The position numbers and the translations under genes are program-made. 64,000 nt of DNA from Bacilli bacterium (GTDB taxonomy: Bacteria > Bacillota_I > Bacilli_A > ML615J-28 > CAG-698): the NCBI GenBank assembly GCA_017962745.1, contig JAGCUR010000016.1:105016-169015 (forward strand), in the 5' to 3' direction. The notes under the pieces are model-generated. The model was given only the letters and a program-made list of their open reading frames with translations. It was not told the origin of the DNA and did not search any database. Of the stretch, positions 1 through 8,610 are shown piece after piece (within the stretch, counting starts at the first letter, position 1; every line of letters starts with the position of its first letter).

Positions 1-630
1 ATGTACTTCATCACTAATGATAACTACATGGTGGAATCTACAAACATATGCCATTTTGATGAGTTCATCATCGCTAAATATTTTACCAGTTGGGTTTTGT
101 GGATTACATAAAACAAATGCTTTAGCTTCTTTACAAGCTTCCTCAAACTCATCAAAGTCAATCGTATAATTACCATTATCATTATGCATTTTAATGCCAA
201 GCATAATTCTACCAATATTATCAATATCGCGGTGATATGAATAACTTGGTAGTAATACGATTACTTTATCGCCAACACTAGTTACTCTTTTAACTGCTTC
301 TTCAATCGCTTTATGCGTACCATGTGAATGATAAATATGATAATCATTAATATCTAGCTCGTAGCGATCTAAATACCATTTCTTAATGGCATCATAATAA
401 TCATCACTAGGTACAGAATACCCATATATTCCATGTTCAGCCACATTCATAATTGCTTCTTTAATAACTGGTGCACATTTAAAATCCATATCCGCTACAT
501 GCAAAGCAATTACATCATCAGGAATACAATCTTCTCCAAAGCAAGAAAGGGCAAAGCCATTCTTTGCCCACTTGCTTGAGTAACTATATAACGCATTTTT
601 GCGATCTACTATTTCATCAAAATTATACAT
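1..630 (-). CDS. PatB/MalY-type PLP-dependent C-S lyase/aminotransferase (partial)
   Basis: Only the N-terminal 210 codons are in the window; the gene runs off the left edge. The frame starts at an ATG at 630 preceded by AAGGAATTAAT. The translation reads as a fold-type I PLP enzyme of the MalY/PatB group. It has the early segment VIALHVADMDF, the substrate-loop segment GIYGYSVPS, the CNPQNPTGKIF stretch and ISDEVH, whose Asp contacts the PLP pyridine nitrogen. The PLP lysine lies beyond the edge. Family members split cystathionine or cysteine to homocysteine or sulfide plus pyruvate and ammonia, or act as aminotransferases. The gene sits 14 nt downstream of the M16 peptidase stop, so the two are probably cotranscribed. 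The exact substrate cannot be told. Confidence 0.85.
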   Translation of the reverse strand, partial: MYNFDEIVDRKNALYSYSSKWAKNGFALSCFGEDCIPDDVIALHVADMDFKCAPVIKEAIMNVAEHGIYGYSVPSDDYYDAIKKWYLDRYELDINDYHIYHSHGTHKAIEEAVKRVTSVGDKVIVLLPSYSYHRDIDNIGRIMLGIKMHNDNGNYTIDFDEFEEACKEAKAFVLCNPQNPTGKIFSDDELIKMAYVCRFHHVVIISDEVH

Positions 631-644
631 ATTAATTCCTTTTA

Positions 645-3524
645 TTATTTGAATAAATTCTTAGTAACTTTGAATAATTCTTTATTCTCTTCAATCTTAT
701 TTTCATTTCCGATTGTACAAATACCACTTGTCTTTAAGATTTCCTCAAATAAAGGTTTTAATGCTTTAATATCATCAATTGTACAATTGATCATTTTATT
801 TCTTTCTTCTATGATTTGCTTACTATCTACATTAGTTAAATAAGCTATCATTGCCACATCACCTTTTCTCTTTGGAGGAAGTGGAGCATCGATATCACCA
901 AATGTACCAATGATATAACCAGTAATATCACCGCTTAAACTATCGATATATTCAGGAATCCTCTTAAATACTTCATAAGTTTCAGCTAGTTTTGGGTCAC
1001 GATAAGATCCTAACATGATATCGCCTTCTCTTGTAAAGTTACAAGTGAAGCCATATGCACCACCAAGTACTCTAACTTGGGTCCATAAATAATCATATTT
1101 TAAAGCCGTACCAAGTACTCTTAAAACTGGATTATACTTAGAAATATTAGCATAACTACCTGCTAAGCAAGCGAATTGAACAGTTGAGCTTGATTTGAAA
1201 CCTTCATTTTTGAATTCAGGTACAAATTCAAAGCTACCTGCTTCACATTCGCCACTGTATAAGCAGTTATTAAAATCTTTAACTAACTTTTCTTCAATAC
1301 GATTAGGGTTAGTATATGAATAAATTAAGTTTTCTTTTCTAAAGATTATCTTTGCTAACTTCTCTAGATTTTCTTTAAATTCAGAGAATCTTTCTTCAAA
1401 ATTAGCTTCTAAATCTTCAATAAACTTATATTGATCAATTCCTGAGATTAACTCATTATATTTAGCAGACTTTTTATAATAACTTAAAGCTCTACCGATA
1501 CCAGCACCCATACCACTAGCAGCTAACATCATTTGACCGCGTGATTTGTCTTTAGCTACGATTTCATATAAACGTTTCTTATCATCAAATTTAGAAGTTT
1601 TGATGATTTCTTTTACCATATCAAAAGCAAATTCAGTCTTTGATTCTAATACTCTAACATCAATATTTAAATAAGGTAGGGCATCATCAGCATTTGCATA
1701 TGCTTGAGCTGCAAAATTAATACCACCAGTATTAATTAATATTTCATTTGATAATTCAGAATAGTTGTAATGTTCTGTAGATACAGATCCAAGTACACTA
1801 GTAAGTAATCCTACATATGGAAGTAAGTCGTTACTTACTTTAGAGAAATCAAACATAAATGTGATGTAGTTAATACCATTTGTGAATAAATCGTGGCGAA
1901 CTAGTTTAGTTCCATCGATTTCCACACAATCATTTTTAACTTCATCTAAATCTTTCTTAATATCATTAATTGTAAGTCTAGGAAGTTTAGCTAAATCTTC
2001 AGGGCTTGATGGACTTCCTTGATATTCTTTTAATGCTTTTGTATCGTTAATTAGTTTTTCAATTTGTTCATCGCTTAGGCTAGCTTTGTAATTAGCTAAT
2101 TTTTCTGCTACTGCTTTTTCACGTTCTTCACCTAAAGTGTTAGAAGGTGAACATGTAACATAAGCGATATGGTTATTATTTAATAAATATTTTTCAATAA
2201 TTCCTTCAAAATAATTACCATTTGCATCATTTCTTAACTCATCAAATACTTTATTAGTTAATAATCTATTGAATGGATCATTATCATCATATAGCCATGT
2301 TTCAAGCATACCAATCGCATAGAATAAACCTTTTGGTGCGCCACCAAAATCAGCTTCTCTAATCTTAAAATCATAGTAGTTAATAGCAGCAAGTAATGCT
2401 TTCTTATCGATACCTTCTTTTACGATTTTACGAAGTGTTTCATTGATAATTCTAGCGAATTCTTCTACTTTTCCATCTTTGGCATCTTTTACTTCAATTG
2501 AAATAACTGGTTGAAGAATGCCTGAATCATAACTTGACATTACATCTTTACAAATACCACTATCAAGTAATGCTTGTTTTAGTGGAGCACCTGGCATATC
2601 AAGTAATGCATAATTTAAAATACTAAAAGCATTAGCTAGTTTTGTATCACCATTTTCCCCAATTAAAACATTATATGAATAATATGTTTTATCATCTAAT
2701 GATTCATCTTTACCAACTGGATAGTATATTTGTTCGTAACGCGGTTTATCAAATGGTTTTTGATAAGCAATTTCACTATGAGGCTCAATTTTATCAAATT
2801 TAGATAAATATTCTTTATCTAACCAATCAATCTTTTCTTCCATATTCATATTTCCATATAAACAAATATATGAATTAGATGGATGATAATATTTAGAATG
2901 GAAATTCTTAAAGTTTTCGTAAGTTAAATCCGGAATAAATTCAGGATCGCCTCCCGATTCTACTCCATATGTAGTATCTGGAAATAGTGCATGCATGCTA
3001 GCTCTAGCTACTACTTGTTCAGGAGATGAGAAAGCACCTTTCATTTCATTATAAACAACACCATTATAAATGATTGGGCTATCTTTATCTGCTAATTCAT
3101 AATGCCATCCTTCTTGTTTGAAGATTTCTTCGTGAAGGTATACATTTGGATAAAATACGGCATCCATGTATACTTCCATCAAATTAGCGAAATCTTTATC
3201 GTTGCATGAAGCAGTTGGATATAAAGTCTTATCCGCAAATGTTAAGGCATTTAAAAATGTATTTAGCGAACTCTTCAATAGTTCTACAAACGGATCTTTA
3301 ACTGGGAATTTCTTTGATCCACATAATGTAGAATGTTCTAAAATATGAGGTACACCAGTATCATCAGTAGGTGGTGTTCTAAATCCTACTTGGAATACTT
3401 TGTTTTCATCATCATTAGCTAGTAATACTAGTCTTGCACCACTCTTATTATGTTTTAAAAGAGTAGCTTTTGAATGAATTTCTTCGATAAATTCTTCTTT
3501 AATAACTGTATAGTTTTTATTCAT
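645..3524 (-). CDS. Insulinase-like zinc metallopeptidase, family M16C (presequence-protease type)
   Basis: A 959-residue protein. It carries the inverted zinc motif HILEH at residues 60-64 and the third metal ligand, probably Glu160, in VVYNEMKG. The length and the extended two-lobe architecture (an active M16 domain followed by M16C-associated and inactive M16-like halves) fit the PreP/cytosolic M16C subfamily, which degrades short unstructured peptides inside a closed chamber. There is no signal peptide, so it is probably cytoplasmic. The start is set by AGGAGG at 3530-3535. An extended -10 box (TGtTATAAT) ends 28 nt upstream of the ATG, inside the flank of the RNA-gene terminator, so the peptidase has its own promoter. 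The PLP lyase follows after 14 nt. Confidence 0.9.
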   Translation of the reverse strand: MNKNYTVIKEEFIEEIHSKATLLKHNKSGARLVLLANDDENKVFQVGFRTPPTDDTGVPHILEHSTLCGSKKFPVKDPFVELLKSSLNTFLNALTFADKTLYPTASCNDKDFANLMEVYMDAVFYPNVYLHEEIFKQEGWHYELADKDSPIIYNGVVYNEMKGAFSSPEQVVARASMHALFPDTTYGVESGGDPEFIPDLTYENFKNFHSKYYHPSNSYICLYGNMNMEEKIDWLDKEYLSKFDKIEPHSEIAYQKPFDKPRYEQIYYPVGKDESLDDKTYYSYNVLIGENGDTKLANAFSILNYALLDMPGAPLKQALLDSGICKDVMSSYDSGILQPVISIEVKDAKDGKVEEFARIINETLRKIVKEGIDKKALLAAINYYDFKIREADFGGAPKGLFYAIGMLETWLYDDNDPFNRLLTNKVFDELRNDANGNYFEGIIEKYLLNNNHIAYVTCSPSNTLGEEREKAVAEKLANYKASLSDEQIEKLINDTKALKEYQGSPSSPEDLAKLPRLTINDIKKDLDEVKNDCVEIDGTKLVRHDLFTNGINYITFMFDFSKVSNDLLPYVGLLTSVLGSVSTEHYNYSELSNEILINTGGINFAAQAYANADDALPYLNIDVRVLESKTEFAFDMVKEIIKTSKFDDKKRLYEIVAKDKSRGQMMLAASGMGAGIGRALSYYKKSAKYNELISGIDQYKFIEDLEANFEERFSEFKENLEKLAKIIFRKENLIYSYTNPNRIEEKLVKDFNNCLYSGECEAGSFEFVPEFKNEGFKSSSTVQFACLAGSYANISKYNPVLRVLGTALKYDYLWTQVRVLGGAYGFTCNFTREGDIMLGSYRDPKLAETYEVFKRIPEYIDSLSGDITGYIIGTFGDIDAPLPPKRKGDVAMIAYLTNVDSKQIIEERNKMINCTIDDIKALKPLFEEILKTSGICTIGNENKIEENKELFKVTKNLFK

Positions 3525-3551
3525 ATTAGCCTCCTCAAGTCTATTTATTCC

Positions 3552-3560
3552 ATTATAACA
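3552..3560 (-). promoter_or_regulatory. Extended -10 promoter of the M16 peptidase
   Basis: Minus-strand TGtTATAATG. The -10 hexamer occupies 3552-3557 with the extended TG at 3559-3560. It directly follows, and partly shares bases with, the T-tract of the upstream RNA terminator. No good -35 is visible, as expected for an extended -10 promoter. Confidence 0.6.
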
Positions 3561-3598
3561 AAAAAAGTTATAGTTTAAAACTATAACTCATTTTTTTT
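3560..3598 (-). terminator. Bidirectional intrinsic terminator of the structured RNA gene
   Basis: A perfect inverted repeat at 3567-3587 (arms GTTATAGTTT/AAACTATAAC) has 7 T on the minus-strand 3' side and 8 T on the plus-strand 3' side. It ends the RNA gene reading leftward and separates it from the peptidase. Confidence 0.8.
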
Positions 3599-3774
3599 AT
3601 CAGCCCAGAAAGCCGTTAATACGCATGTGGACCATAAAGTTCACAGGGTGGATGTCTCTTGCGTAGCTTCGGGATTCTCTGCAGGGGGGCAAAGCGTTCA
3701 CGCCCACTACACCTTGACTTCCTAAAAATAAAATGTTCGGCGCGCAATATAGTATAAATGCGAACTTTCCAGGT
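3560..3774 (-). ncRNA. Structured small RNA (6S-like or raiA-like candidate)
   Basis: A stretch of about 215 nt, clearly richer in G+C than its surroundings, lies between a perfect promoter and a strong terminator and has no convincing ORF. The two ends can fold together: CCTGGAAAG near the 5' end pairs with CTTTCTGGG near the 3' end (two G-U pairs), then GTT with AAC and CGCAT with ATGCG. Internal pairings include GGTG/CACC, TGTAG/CTACG and a GGGC/GCCC hairpin. A long irregular rod of about 200 nt with a closing stem suits 6S RNA, which binds RNA polymerase. The conserved-looking unpaired core would also suit the raiA-motif RNA. I could not match either consensus from memory, so the class is open. 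An intergenic 74-codon frame over this region is rejected. Confidence 0.6.
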
Positions 3775-3780
3775 AATTTC

Positions 3781-3809
3781 ATTATAGTCAAAGATATTTT
3801 ATTTGTCAA
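3781..3809 (-). promoter_or_regulatory. Consensus sigma-70 promoter of the structured RNA
   Basis: Minus strand: TTGACA at 3804-3809, exactly 17 nt, then TATAAT at 3781-3786. Both hexamers are perfect consensus, as is typical of abundant stable RNAs. The predicted start is near 3774. The promoter lies in the short gap after the methyltransferase gene. Confidence 0.85.
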
Positions 3810-3837
3810 CTTTATACCCGCCACATTTCACATTATT

Positions 3838-4536
3838 TTATTTAATTAATGTAAATAATCGTCTAGTCTCTTTTGCCTCATTTGGCCATGCATAATAATC
3901 TATTTTTAGATCTTTAAAATACATCTTAAAGATACTGATCCACTCTTCATCAGTCATTGAATTTAGTCTTAAAACCCCATCGATAAAGACAAGTGAGCCA
4001 CTAACTTCTGCTCCTCTATTTTTCATTAAAACGGGATCTATATAATAATTTAGCGAAAATATTACCTTTGATCCTTCTTTTACTACTCTAGATGCTTCTT
4101 CTACAATCTCTTTTGCCATATCAAGCGGAATTACATCAATTACATTAGAACAAAACAACCCATCATATTTATTGCAATCTTGTTCCTTTAGCCATTCTTT
4201 ATCAATAGCAAAAGCGCTTATTTTATCGTTTACCTTAAAACCTTCACAATAAGCTTCAACCATTAACTTTGCATTTTTAGCTACATCAACCGCATCAATA
4301 TGGCTTACTCCATTTTTAGCCATAATGATTGATGCCCAGCCACTTCCGCAGCCATAATCTAAAACATTTCTGCATCCTTTAAAGCTAGCAATTGCATCAT
4401 GTTGTTTTTGGGATGGTGCTAAAGATTTATAATCAACATCTGGATTAATTGATTTAATGATTTCATCCTTATCTTCTTCACTAATTCCAAAACCTTTATT
4501 CCAAAACTCTACTAAGTTTAAATAAACATCTTTCAT
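3838..4536 (-). CDS. Class I SAM-dependent methyltransferase
   Basis: A 232-residue protein with a clear motif I, VLDYGCGSGW, at residues 58-67. It is followed by an acidic motif II region (HIDAVDVAKN) and a motif IV-like segment, DGLFCSNVIDVIP. This is the Rossmann-like fold that binds S-adenosylmethionine. The N-terminal region (WNKGFGISEEDKDEI) resembles stand-alone cytosolic small-molecule methyltransferases of the UbiE/Methyltransf_11 type. No substrate can be assigned. It stands alone: an accessory gap lies upstream and the RNA-gene promoter lies directly downstream. Confidence 0.75.
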   Translation of the reverse strand: MKDVYLNLVEFWNKGFGISEEDKDEIIKSINPDVDYKSLAPSQKQHDAIASFKGCRNVLDYGCGSGWASIIMAKNGVSHIDAVDVAKNAKLMVEAYCEGFKVNDKISAFAIDKEWLKEQDCNKYDGLFCSNVIDVIPLDMAKEIVEEASRVVKEGSKVIFSLNYYIDPVLMKNRGAEVSGSLVFIDGVLRLNSMTDEEWISIFKMYFKDLKIDYYAWPNEAKETRRLFTLIK

Positions 4537-4811
4537 CTTATCACCTTATTTTCTAGTTAGACTAGTTATTACTTCAACTGACCACGGCTTGGTCTCGCAA
4601 AAATGATTTCGGACCACTTTTTGCTTTTTTGAGAACATATAAGACATCTTATTACAAAAACTTAATCAAAAATAGCATCCGTATAAACGCTTATCTTTTT
4701 GGGTAATATAAACCTCCACGCATTAAAACACACACCGAATATTTTTCAACTCAATTTTATCATATATGTTATTATTTAATACACCTTTTAGTCTCACATC
4801 ATTTACAAACT
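4537..4811. other. Gene-free interval, probably decayed insertion DNA
   Basis: No ORF with coding character and no strong hairpin were seen. It separates the methyltransferase from the IS3 remnant and is probably decayed sequence of the same insertion. Confidence 0.4.
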
Positions 4812-5015
4812 AACAGTACACCAACTGATAACCCAATTATTGAATCTTTAAATGGTTGGATAAATGAAGAATTGTATAAAGATTTTAAACTATATAAATC
4901 AAATAATATTTATAAAGCAATAGATGATTATATTGCCTACTTTAATAATGAGCGGCTGGCTTGTACCCTAGGGTACAAAAGCCCCATTCAATATAGAACT
5001 GAATGGGGTTATTAA
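4812..5015 (+). pseudogene. C-terminal remnant of an IS3-family transposase (OrfB, DDE integrase core)
   Basis: A plus-strand frame without a start encodes TPTDNPIIESLNGWINEELY, then YIAYFNNERLACTLGYKSP and QYRTEWGY before a TAA. This is the end of the IS3/IS150 rve domain: the S-x-DNxxxES block carries the catalytic Glu, followed by the usual YNNERP-(x)-LGYKSPxQYR tail (here NNERL). Upstream catalytic Asp residues and the start are missing, so it is a dead fragment. CCCCATTCA/TGAATGGGG at 4982-5008 forms a perfect 9-bp hairpin inside its end. Confidence 0.8.
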
Positions 5016-5080
5016 TTATTTCTTTTTGTGTCTACAAATACTTTACTATTTCATTAATAGTTACTTTTAATATATTGTGA

Positions 5081-6736
5081 TTATTTCACAGTAATTCTGC
5101 CTTCAGTATCACTATATTTATCTTTAAGATTTCCATGTAATACATTTACAATGTATTCAACAAGCACTTCATAATCATATTTTTCACTAAATGGTAATAG
5201 TTCATTATTCATTAATTGATTTAAGCCATCACCACCATTTTGAATTAAATAATTATGAGACGCAACAATATAAGTTTTATTAACATCTAATGGAACATAT
5301 TCGCCATTCTCTAAAACCATTACGTTATTCACTCTTCTTGCTCCATTTACTTTTACAAACATATTATTGCTATCCACTTCTACAGTTGATTCAATGCTTG
5401 TATCAATGCTATATCTAAGCCCTGATACATTAAGAAAACCACCACATTCACCAATAGCTATGCCGTCTTTTTTATAATCACTTTGGACTAATCTTGATGC
5501 CATCTCTAATAAATCTAATATTTGTTTACCGCTTGCTTTCACAATACATACGGTATTACCATAAGGATGAATTGCCATAATATCTTTGAAAGAGATATCG
5601 CCCGATTTTAAATTGTCTCTAATACCGCCACCATTTACAAAGGCAATGTCAGCACCTGTTATACTACGATAAGCATCAGCAATTAAATTACCAAGCGGTG
5701 TTTCTCTACTTCTTACTAGTCTTATGCCTTCTTCATCAAAAATTGATAACGATATATCGCTAGTAGCTAACACTCTATTTCCTAATTCCTCAGATTTATT
5801 TCTTACTATTCCTATATAATCTGCAATTTTTTGATCTATACCTTCATAGTCAGTAATAAAATCATATTCTAATTTGCCATCTTTCTTAATGGTCAATTTT
5901 CCAAATTCATTTAGTTTATAACCTGCATCGCAAATCCTAACTTCTTTTCCATCTTTATCTTCACAAGATATCCAATTAAGATCTAAATGCTGATGGCCAT
6001 CCATAATAACATCTACGCCATTAATATTCTTAATTAAATTTTTAGAAGAAAAAATAGTAACATCAGAATAACCCAAATGAGACAAAAGAATGATATAATC
6101 AGCACCATCATTTTTACATGCATCAATGCTTGATTGAACGCAATCATAAAATTCTTGCGTTGTAGATGAAGAAAAACTATATGCATATTTCCCATCTTCC
6201 ATAAAGTTACTAGGTGATGATTCTGATAATGAATTCGGCGTAGTCACTCCAACAAACCCAACATCATATTTTCCATATGTTTTTATAACATATGGTTTAA
6301 CCATATCTATCTTGTTTTCATTACTACCTTCATATTTAATATTGCAAGATACTATATCACTATTTAAATTACTTAATAAAGAACTTAATTGATCAAAGCC
6401 ATAATCAAATTCATGGTTACCTAATGTAACTACATCATATCCGATTTGATTCATTATATCTATGATATAAGAGCCTTTTGAAATCGTTCCAATATAATCA
6501 CCTAGGATAAAATCTCCTGCATCAGCCAAAGCAACATAATTGTTATCTTCTATCATCGCATTTTTATAGGCACTTACTTTAGCATAGCCCAAAGAATTGC
6601 TGTTACTGACATCATCAATAGAGCAATGAATATCTGTTGTATAAATAATAACAATATCTTTATCATTTGACCTCTTTGCACATGCAGTAAGACTGATAAC
6701 AAAGATTAATAATAAAATACTAACTATTCTTTTCAT
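5081..6736 (-). CDS. Lipoprotein 5'-nucleotidase/2',3'-cyclic phosphodiesterase family (UshA/CpdB-like)
   Basis: A 551-residue secreted lipoprotein. A hydrophobic signal (IVSILLLIFVISL) ends in lipobox LTAC with Cys19. The calcineurin-like metallophosphatase domain follows: TTDIH (Asp35, His37), GNHEFDYG and LSHLGYSD, with DGHQH later. The C-terminal 5'-nucleotidase domain contains FVNGGGIRDNLKSGDI and ends with an HNYLIQNGGDG substrate loop. The protein would hydrolyse extracellular nucleotides and release nucleoside and phosphate. The start at 6736 is preferred over the longer frame to 6751 because GAGGTGG lies just before it. It is a monocistron after the IS3 remnant. Confidence 0.88.
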   Translation of the reverse strand: MKRIVSILLLIFVISLTACAKRSNDKDIVIIYTTDIHCSIDDVSNSNSLGYAKVSAYKNAMIEDNNYVALADAGDFILGDYIGTISKGSYIIDIMNQIGYDVVTLGNHEFDYGFDQLSSLLSNLNSDIVSCNIKYEGSNENKIDMVKPYVIKTYGKYDVGFVGVTTPNSLSESSPSNFMEDGKYAYSFSSSTTQEFYDCVQSSIDACKNDGADYIILLSHLGYSDVTIFSSKNLIKNINGVDVIMDGHQHLDLNWISCEDKDGKEVRICDAGYKLNEFGKLTIKKDGKLEYDFITDYEGIDQKIADYIGIVRNKSEELGNRVLATSDISLSIFDEEGIRLVRSRETPLGNLIADAYRSITGADIAFVNGGGIRDNLKSGDISFKDIMAIHPYGNTVCIVKASGKQILDLLEMASRLVQSDYKKDGIAIGECGGFLNVSGLRYSIDTSIESTVEVDSNNMFVKVNGARRVNNVMVLENGEYVPLDVNKTYIVASHNYLIQNGGDGLNQLMNNELLPFSEKYDYEVLVEYIVNVLHGNLKDKYSDTEGRITVK

Positions 6737-6825
6737 ATGCCACCTCATCATTTTTTATGATTATATAATAATACCTAAAAGACTACTAGCATTAAAGCAC
6801 TACCGAAGATAAAGAAACAATTATC

Positions 6826-6860
6826 TCAACGTGACTCAGTTTGTATTCGGTAACAAATAA
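6826..6860. repeat. Dispersed intergenic repeat, copy A
   Basis: It shares a core (TCAACGTGACT, then TGTATTCGG and AACAAAT) with two closer copies at 31288-31324 and 31845-31881. It lies just downstream of the AbiEii stop. This copy is the most diverged. Confidence 0.55.
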
Positions 6861-6869
6861 ACTAAGTTT

Positions 6870-6896
6870 CAGTTGTTCGGAAATTCCGAACAGCTG
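6870..6896. terminator. Long near-perfect palindrome after AbiEii
   Basis: The arms CAGTTGTTCGGAA and TTCCGAACAGCTG pair over 13 positions with one G-U. There is no T-tract, so it may be a transcript-stabilising hairpin or weak terminator for the AbiE operon reading leftward. Confidence 0.5.
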
Positions 6897-6903
6897 ACTT
6901 AAG

Positions 6904-7713
6904 TTATATTAATCCTTTCAAAAATACAATTATTCCATTCAGTACTTCTTCGTTAGAAACACCTAACCAATTTTTATCCGATGAAGATAATCTATCAATA
7001 TATACTCGATTACTAAATGTACTTTCTAGTCTGCTAATGATGTCATTTACATTCTTTTCTTTCATCTTATCATCATCAAATATTAACACCTTAAATGCAT
7101 TGATAGTCTTTTCCTTATTTACGTTTGATATTAAATAATAGATATCATAAATATCTTTATATCTTGTGGATAGGAAACCAAACTTTAGAATTGACTTTAA
7201 TTTTTCTGCTAATATTTGTTCTTTAGAATTAATAAATAGTGTAGCCCCACCTGTATCAAAAGAAAGATCAAAGCAGTATTCTTCTTGTACTAATTTTACA
7301 TATTTATGAACACCAATATCAATCTTACTTGTTAGTGCATTATTAAACACATCCTTAATGTTTATATATACTCTTTTTCCTTCATAATCTTGATGTTTAA
7401 GTTCTTCAGGAATACCGATAACATCAATTCTAATTCCCATGATTCCATTTAATGACTCAATAAAATTAGTAATGCCATCATCAGTTAAAGGATATCTAAT
7501 AAAATCAAGGTCAATATCAAGAGTTGCCCTACGAGTATTATTAGTTATACTTCGCATTACAACTCCACCCTTTATTGTTATATTATTAGCATAAGCACTT
7601 TTTGATATTAATAGCAAAATAATATCTTGACATAGTTTTGCATCGACATATTCGCCTTCATATCCTTCTTTCTTTATTGAGTTCGTTAATTCTAAAATAT
7701 TTATGTTATCCAT
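6904..7713 (-). CDS. abiEii: AbiEii-family nucleotidyltransferase toxin
   Basis: A 269-residue protein of the DUF1814/AbiEii type. It has a GG pair at 49-50 and the nucleotidyltransferase block RRATLDIDLDF at 61-71 (DID residues). A later EQILAEKLKSI segment and RYKDIYDIYYLI match the conserved motifs of this toxin family. AbiEii/MenT toxins transfer nucleotides, for example to tRNA acceptor ends, and arrest growth in phage defence. The toxin frame looks intact. Its ATG overlaps the TGA that ends the antitoxin frame (TGATG), so translation is coupled. The antitoxin gene carries a premature stop, described separately, which makes the state of this system odd. Confidence 0.82.
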   Translation of the reverse strand: MDNINILELTNSIKKEGYEGEYVDAKLCQDIILLLISKSAYANNITIKGGVVMRSITNNTRRATLDIDLDFIRYPLTDDGITNFIESLNGIMGIRIDVIGIPEELKHQDYEGKRVYINIKDVFNNALTSKIDIGVHKYVKLVQEEYCFDLSFDTGGATLFINSKEQILAEKLKSILKFGFLSTRYKDIYDIYYLISNVNKEKTINAFKVLIFDDDKMKEKNVNDIISRLESTFSNRVYIDRLSSSDKNWLGVSNEEVLNGIIVFLKGLI

Positions 7714-8255
7714 CAGAGTACCTCTTCTTGAATTATTTTAAGAATCATATCCTTCTTAGGAAAGTCTTTTAAAATATCTATTACTTCTTGAAAATTAATT
7801 TCGTTAACATTCTTGCGATAATAATTGATTAATTCTTTATAGTAGTCTTATGCAATATCATGTTTATATCTTATTAATTCAATTAATAATCTTTCTTTTG
7901 AGTAAATATTTATTTTAGTTCCAAAATACTCAAATGAAGTAACACCAAGATATAATATGTCATTATCCATAAAGAACTGTTTTATAGCTGGATCATTATA
8001 TTTAGCCCCATTTTTATTTGAGGCTATATAATACTTATCAGGAATAACATCGCTTATACCATAATAATAAAAAGCAGATTTGAAAGTGAATATTGGGTTA
8101 TTATATTTCTTTACAACAATATCTATTTCTTTAACTGATTTGGTTGCTGAATACAAACCATTATCTATTTTAAATATTTCTTCTTTTTCAATAGCTTTCT
8201 TTAATTTGTACCAATTACCATACTTTTTAATTATTTCATCATAATCATAAATCAT
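7713..8255 (-). pseudogene. abiEi: AbiEi-type antitoxin gene with an in-frame nonsense codon
   Basis: The start at 8255 is chosen because AAAGGTG sits directly upstream. The N-terminus (YGNWYKLKKAIEKEEIFKI, then NGLYS) is the winged-helix part of AbiEi. The frame stops at TAA (7848-7850) after RYKHDIA. In the same frame it continues with DYYKELINYYRKNVN and further to EEVL, ending at the TGA that overlaps the toxin ATG. One base (TAT to TAA) would explain the stop. The truncated product would have 135 residues and lose 44 from the end of the toxin-proximal domain. AbiEi normally represses its own operon and counters AbiEii. Whether the short form still works is unknown; a sequencing error is possible. 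Confidence 0.75.
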
Positions 8256-8278
8256 AAGGTCACCTTTGAGCATTTAAC

Positions 8279-8343
8279 CACAAAATATTATTTTTTGTGC
8301 GCTTTTACACAAATAGTATATATTATATTTAACTATTAGTCAA
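8279..8343 (-). promoter_or_regulatory. abiE promoter with tandem operator half-sites
   Basis: Minus-strand TTGACT (8338-8343), 17 nt, TATACT (8315-8320). Between it and the gene lie half-sites CACAAAA (8279-8285), TTTTGTG (8293-8299) and CACAAA (8308-8313). They form two overlapping inverted repeats, as expected for autoregulation by AbiEi. Confidence 0.65.
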
Positions 8344-8349
8344 TATAAA

Positions 8350-8378
8350 AAGAAGTAATTTTTCATTAATTACTTCTT
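8350..8378 (-). terminator. Hairpin terminator between recombinase region and abiE
   Basis: Perfect 11-bp arms AAGAAGTAATT/AATTACTTCTT with a 7-nt loop. T-rich sequence follows on the minus strand (TTTTTATATT). It blocks leftward transcription from the element entering the abiE promoter. Confidence 0.65.
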
Positions 8379-8462
8379 CTTGTTTTCTCTTTTCGGACAA
8401 AGTTTTATTCTTTGTTCTCTATTAACTGCCCAGTCCGCGAGATAATTGAACATACACTCTCC

Positions 8463-8601
8463 ACATATTTGCACTTGTATAAGAGTATTATCCTGAGAAT
8501 TGTTGTTCTCAGGTTAAAAGTCTTATATGAGTATCATCGTGAATCGACATATTTGTACTTGTATAAGAGTGTTATCCTGGGAATAGTTTTTCTCAAGTTA
8601 A
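8463..8601. repeat. Two 55-bp direct repeats with internal hairpins at the element's left end
   Basis: Copies at 8463-8517 and 8547-8601 (period 84) match at 49 of 55 positions. Each holds a central inverted repeat; in copy 1 it is CCTGAGAA-ttgttg-TTCTCAGG, nested between TATAAGA and TCTTATA. The stretch 8506-8534 matches 26 of 29 bases at 20558-20586 near the other end of the element. They lie directly downstream of the serine recombinase gene. They could be recombinase-related end sequences, or structured 3' untranslated RNA. Confidence 0.6.
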
Positions 8602-8610
8602 CATATATTT

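Noticed and set aside
3600..3824. A 74-codon minus-strand ORF between the M16 peptidase and the methyltransferase
   Set aside because: It lies over the structured RNA and its promoter, has no ribosome site and no protein-like composition.
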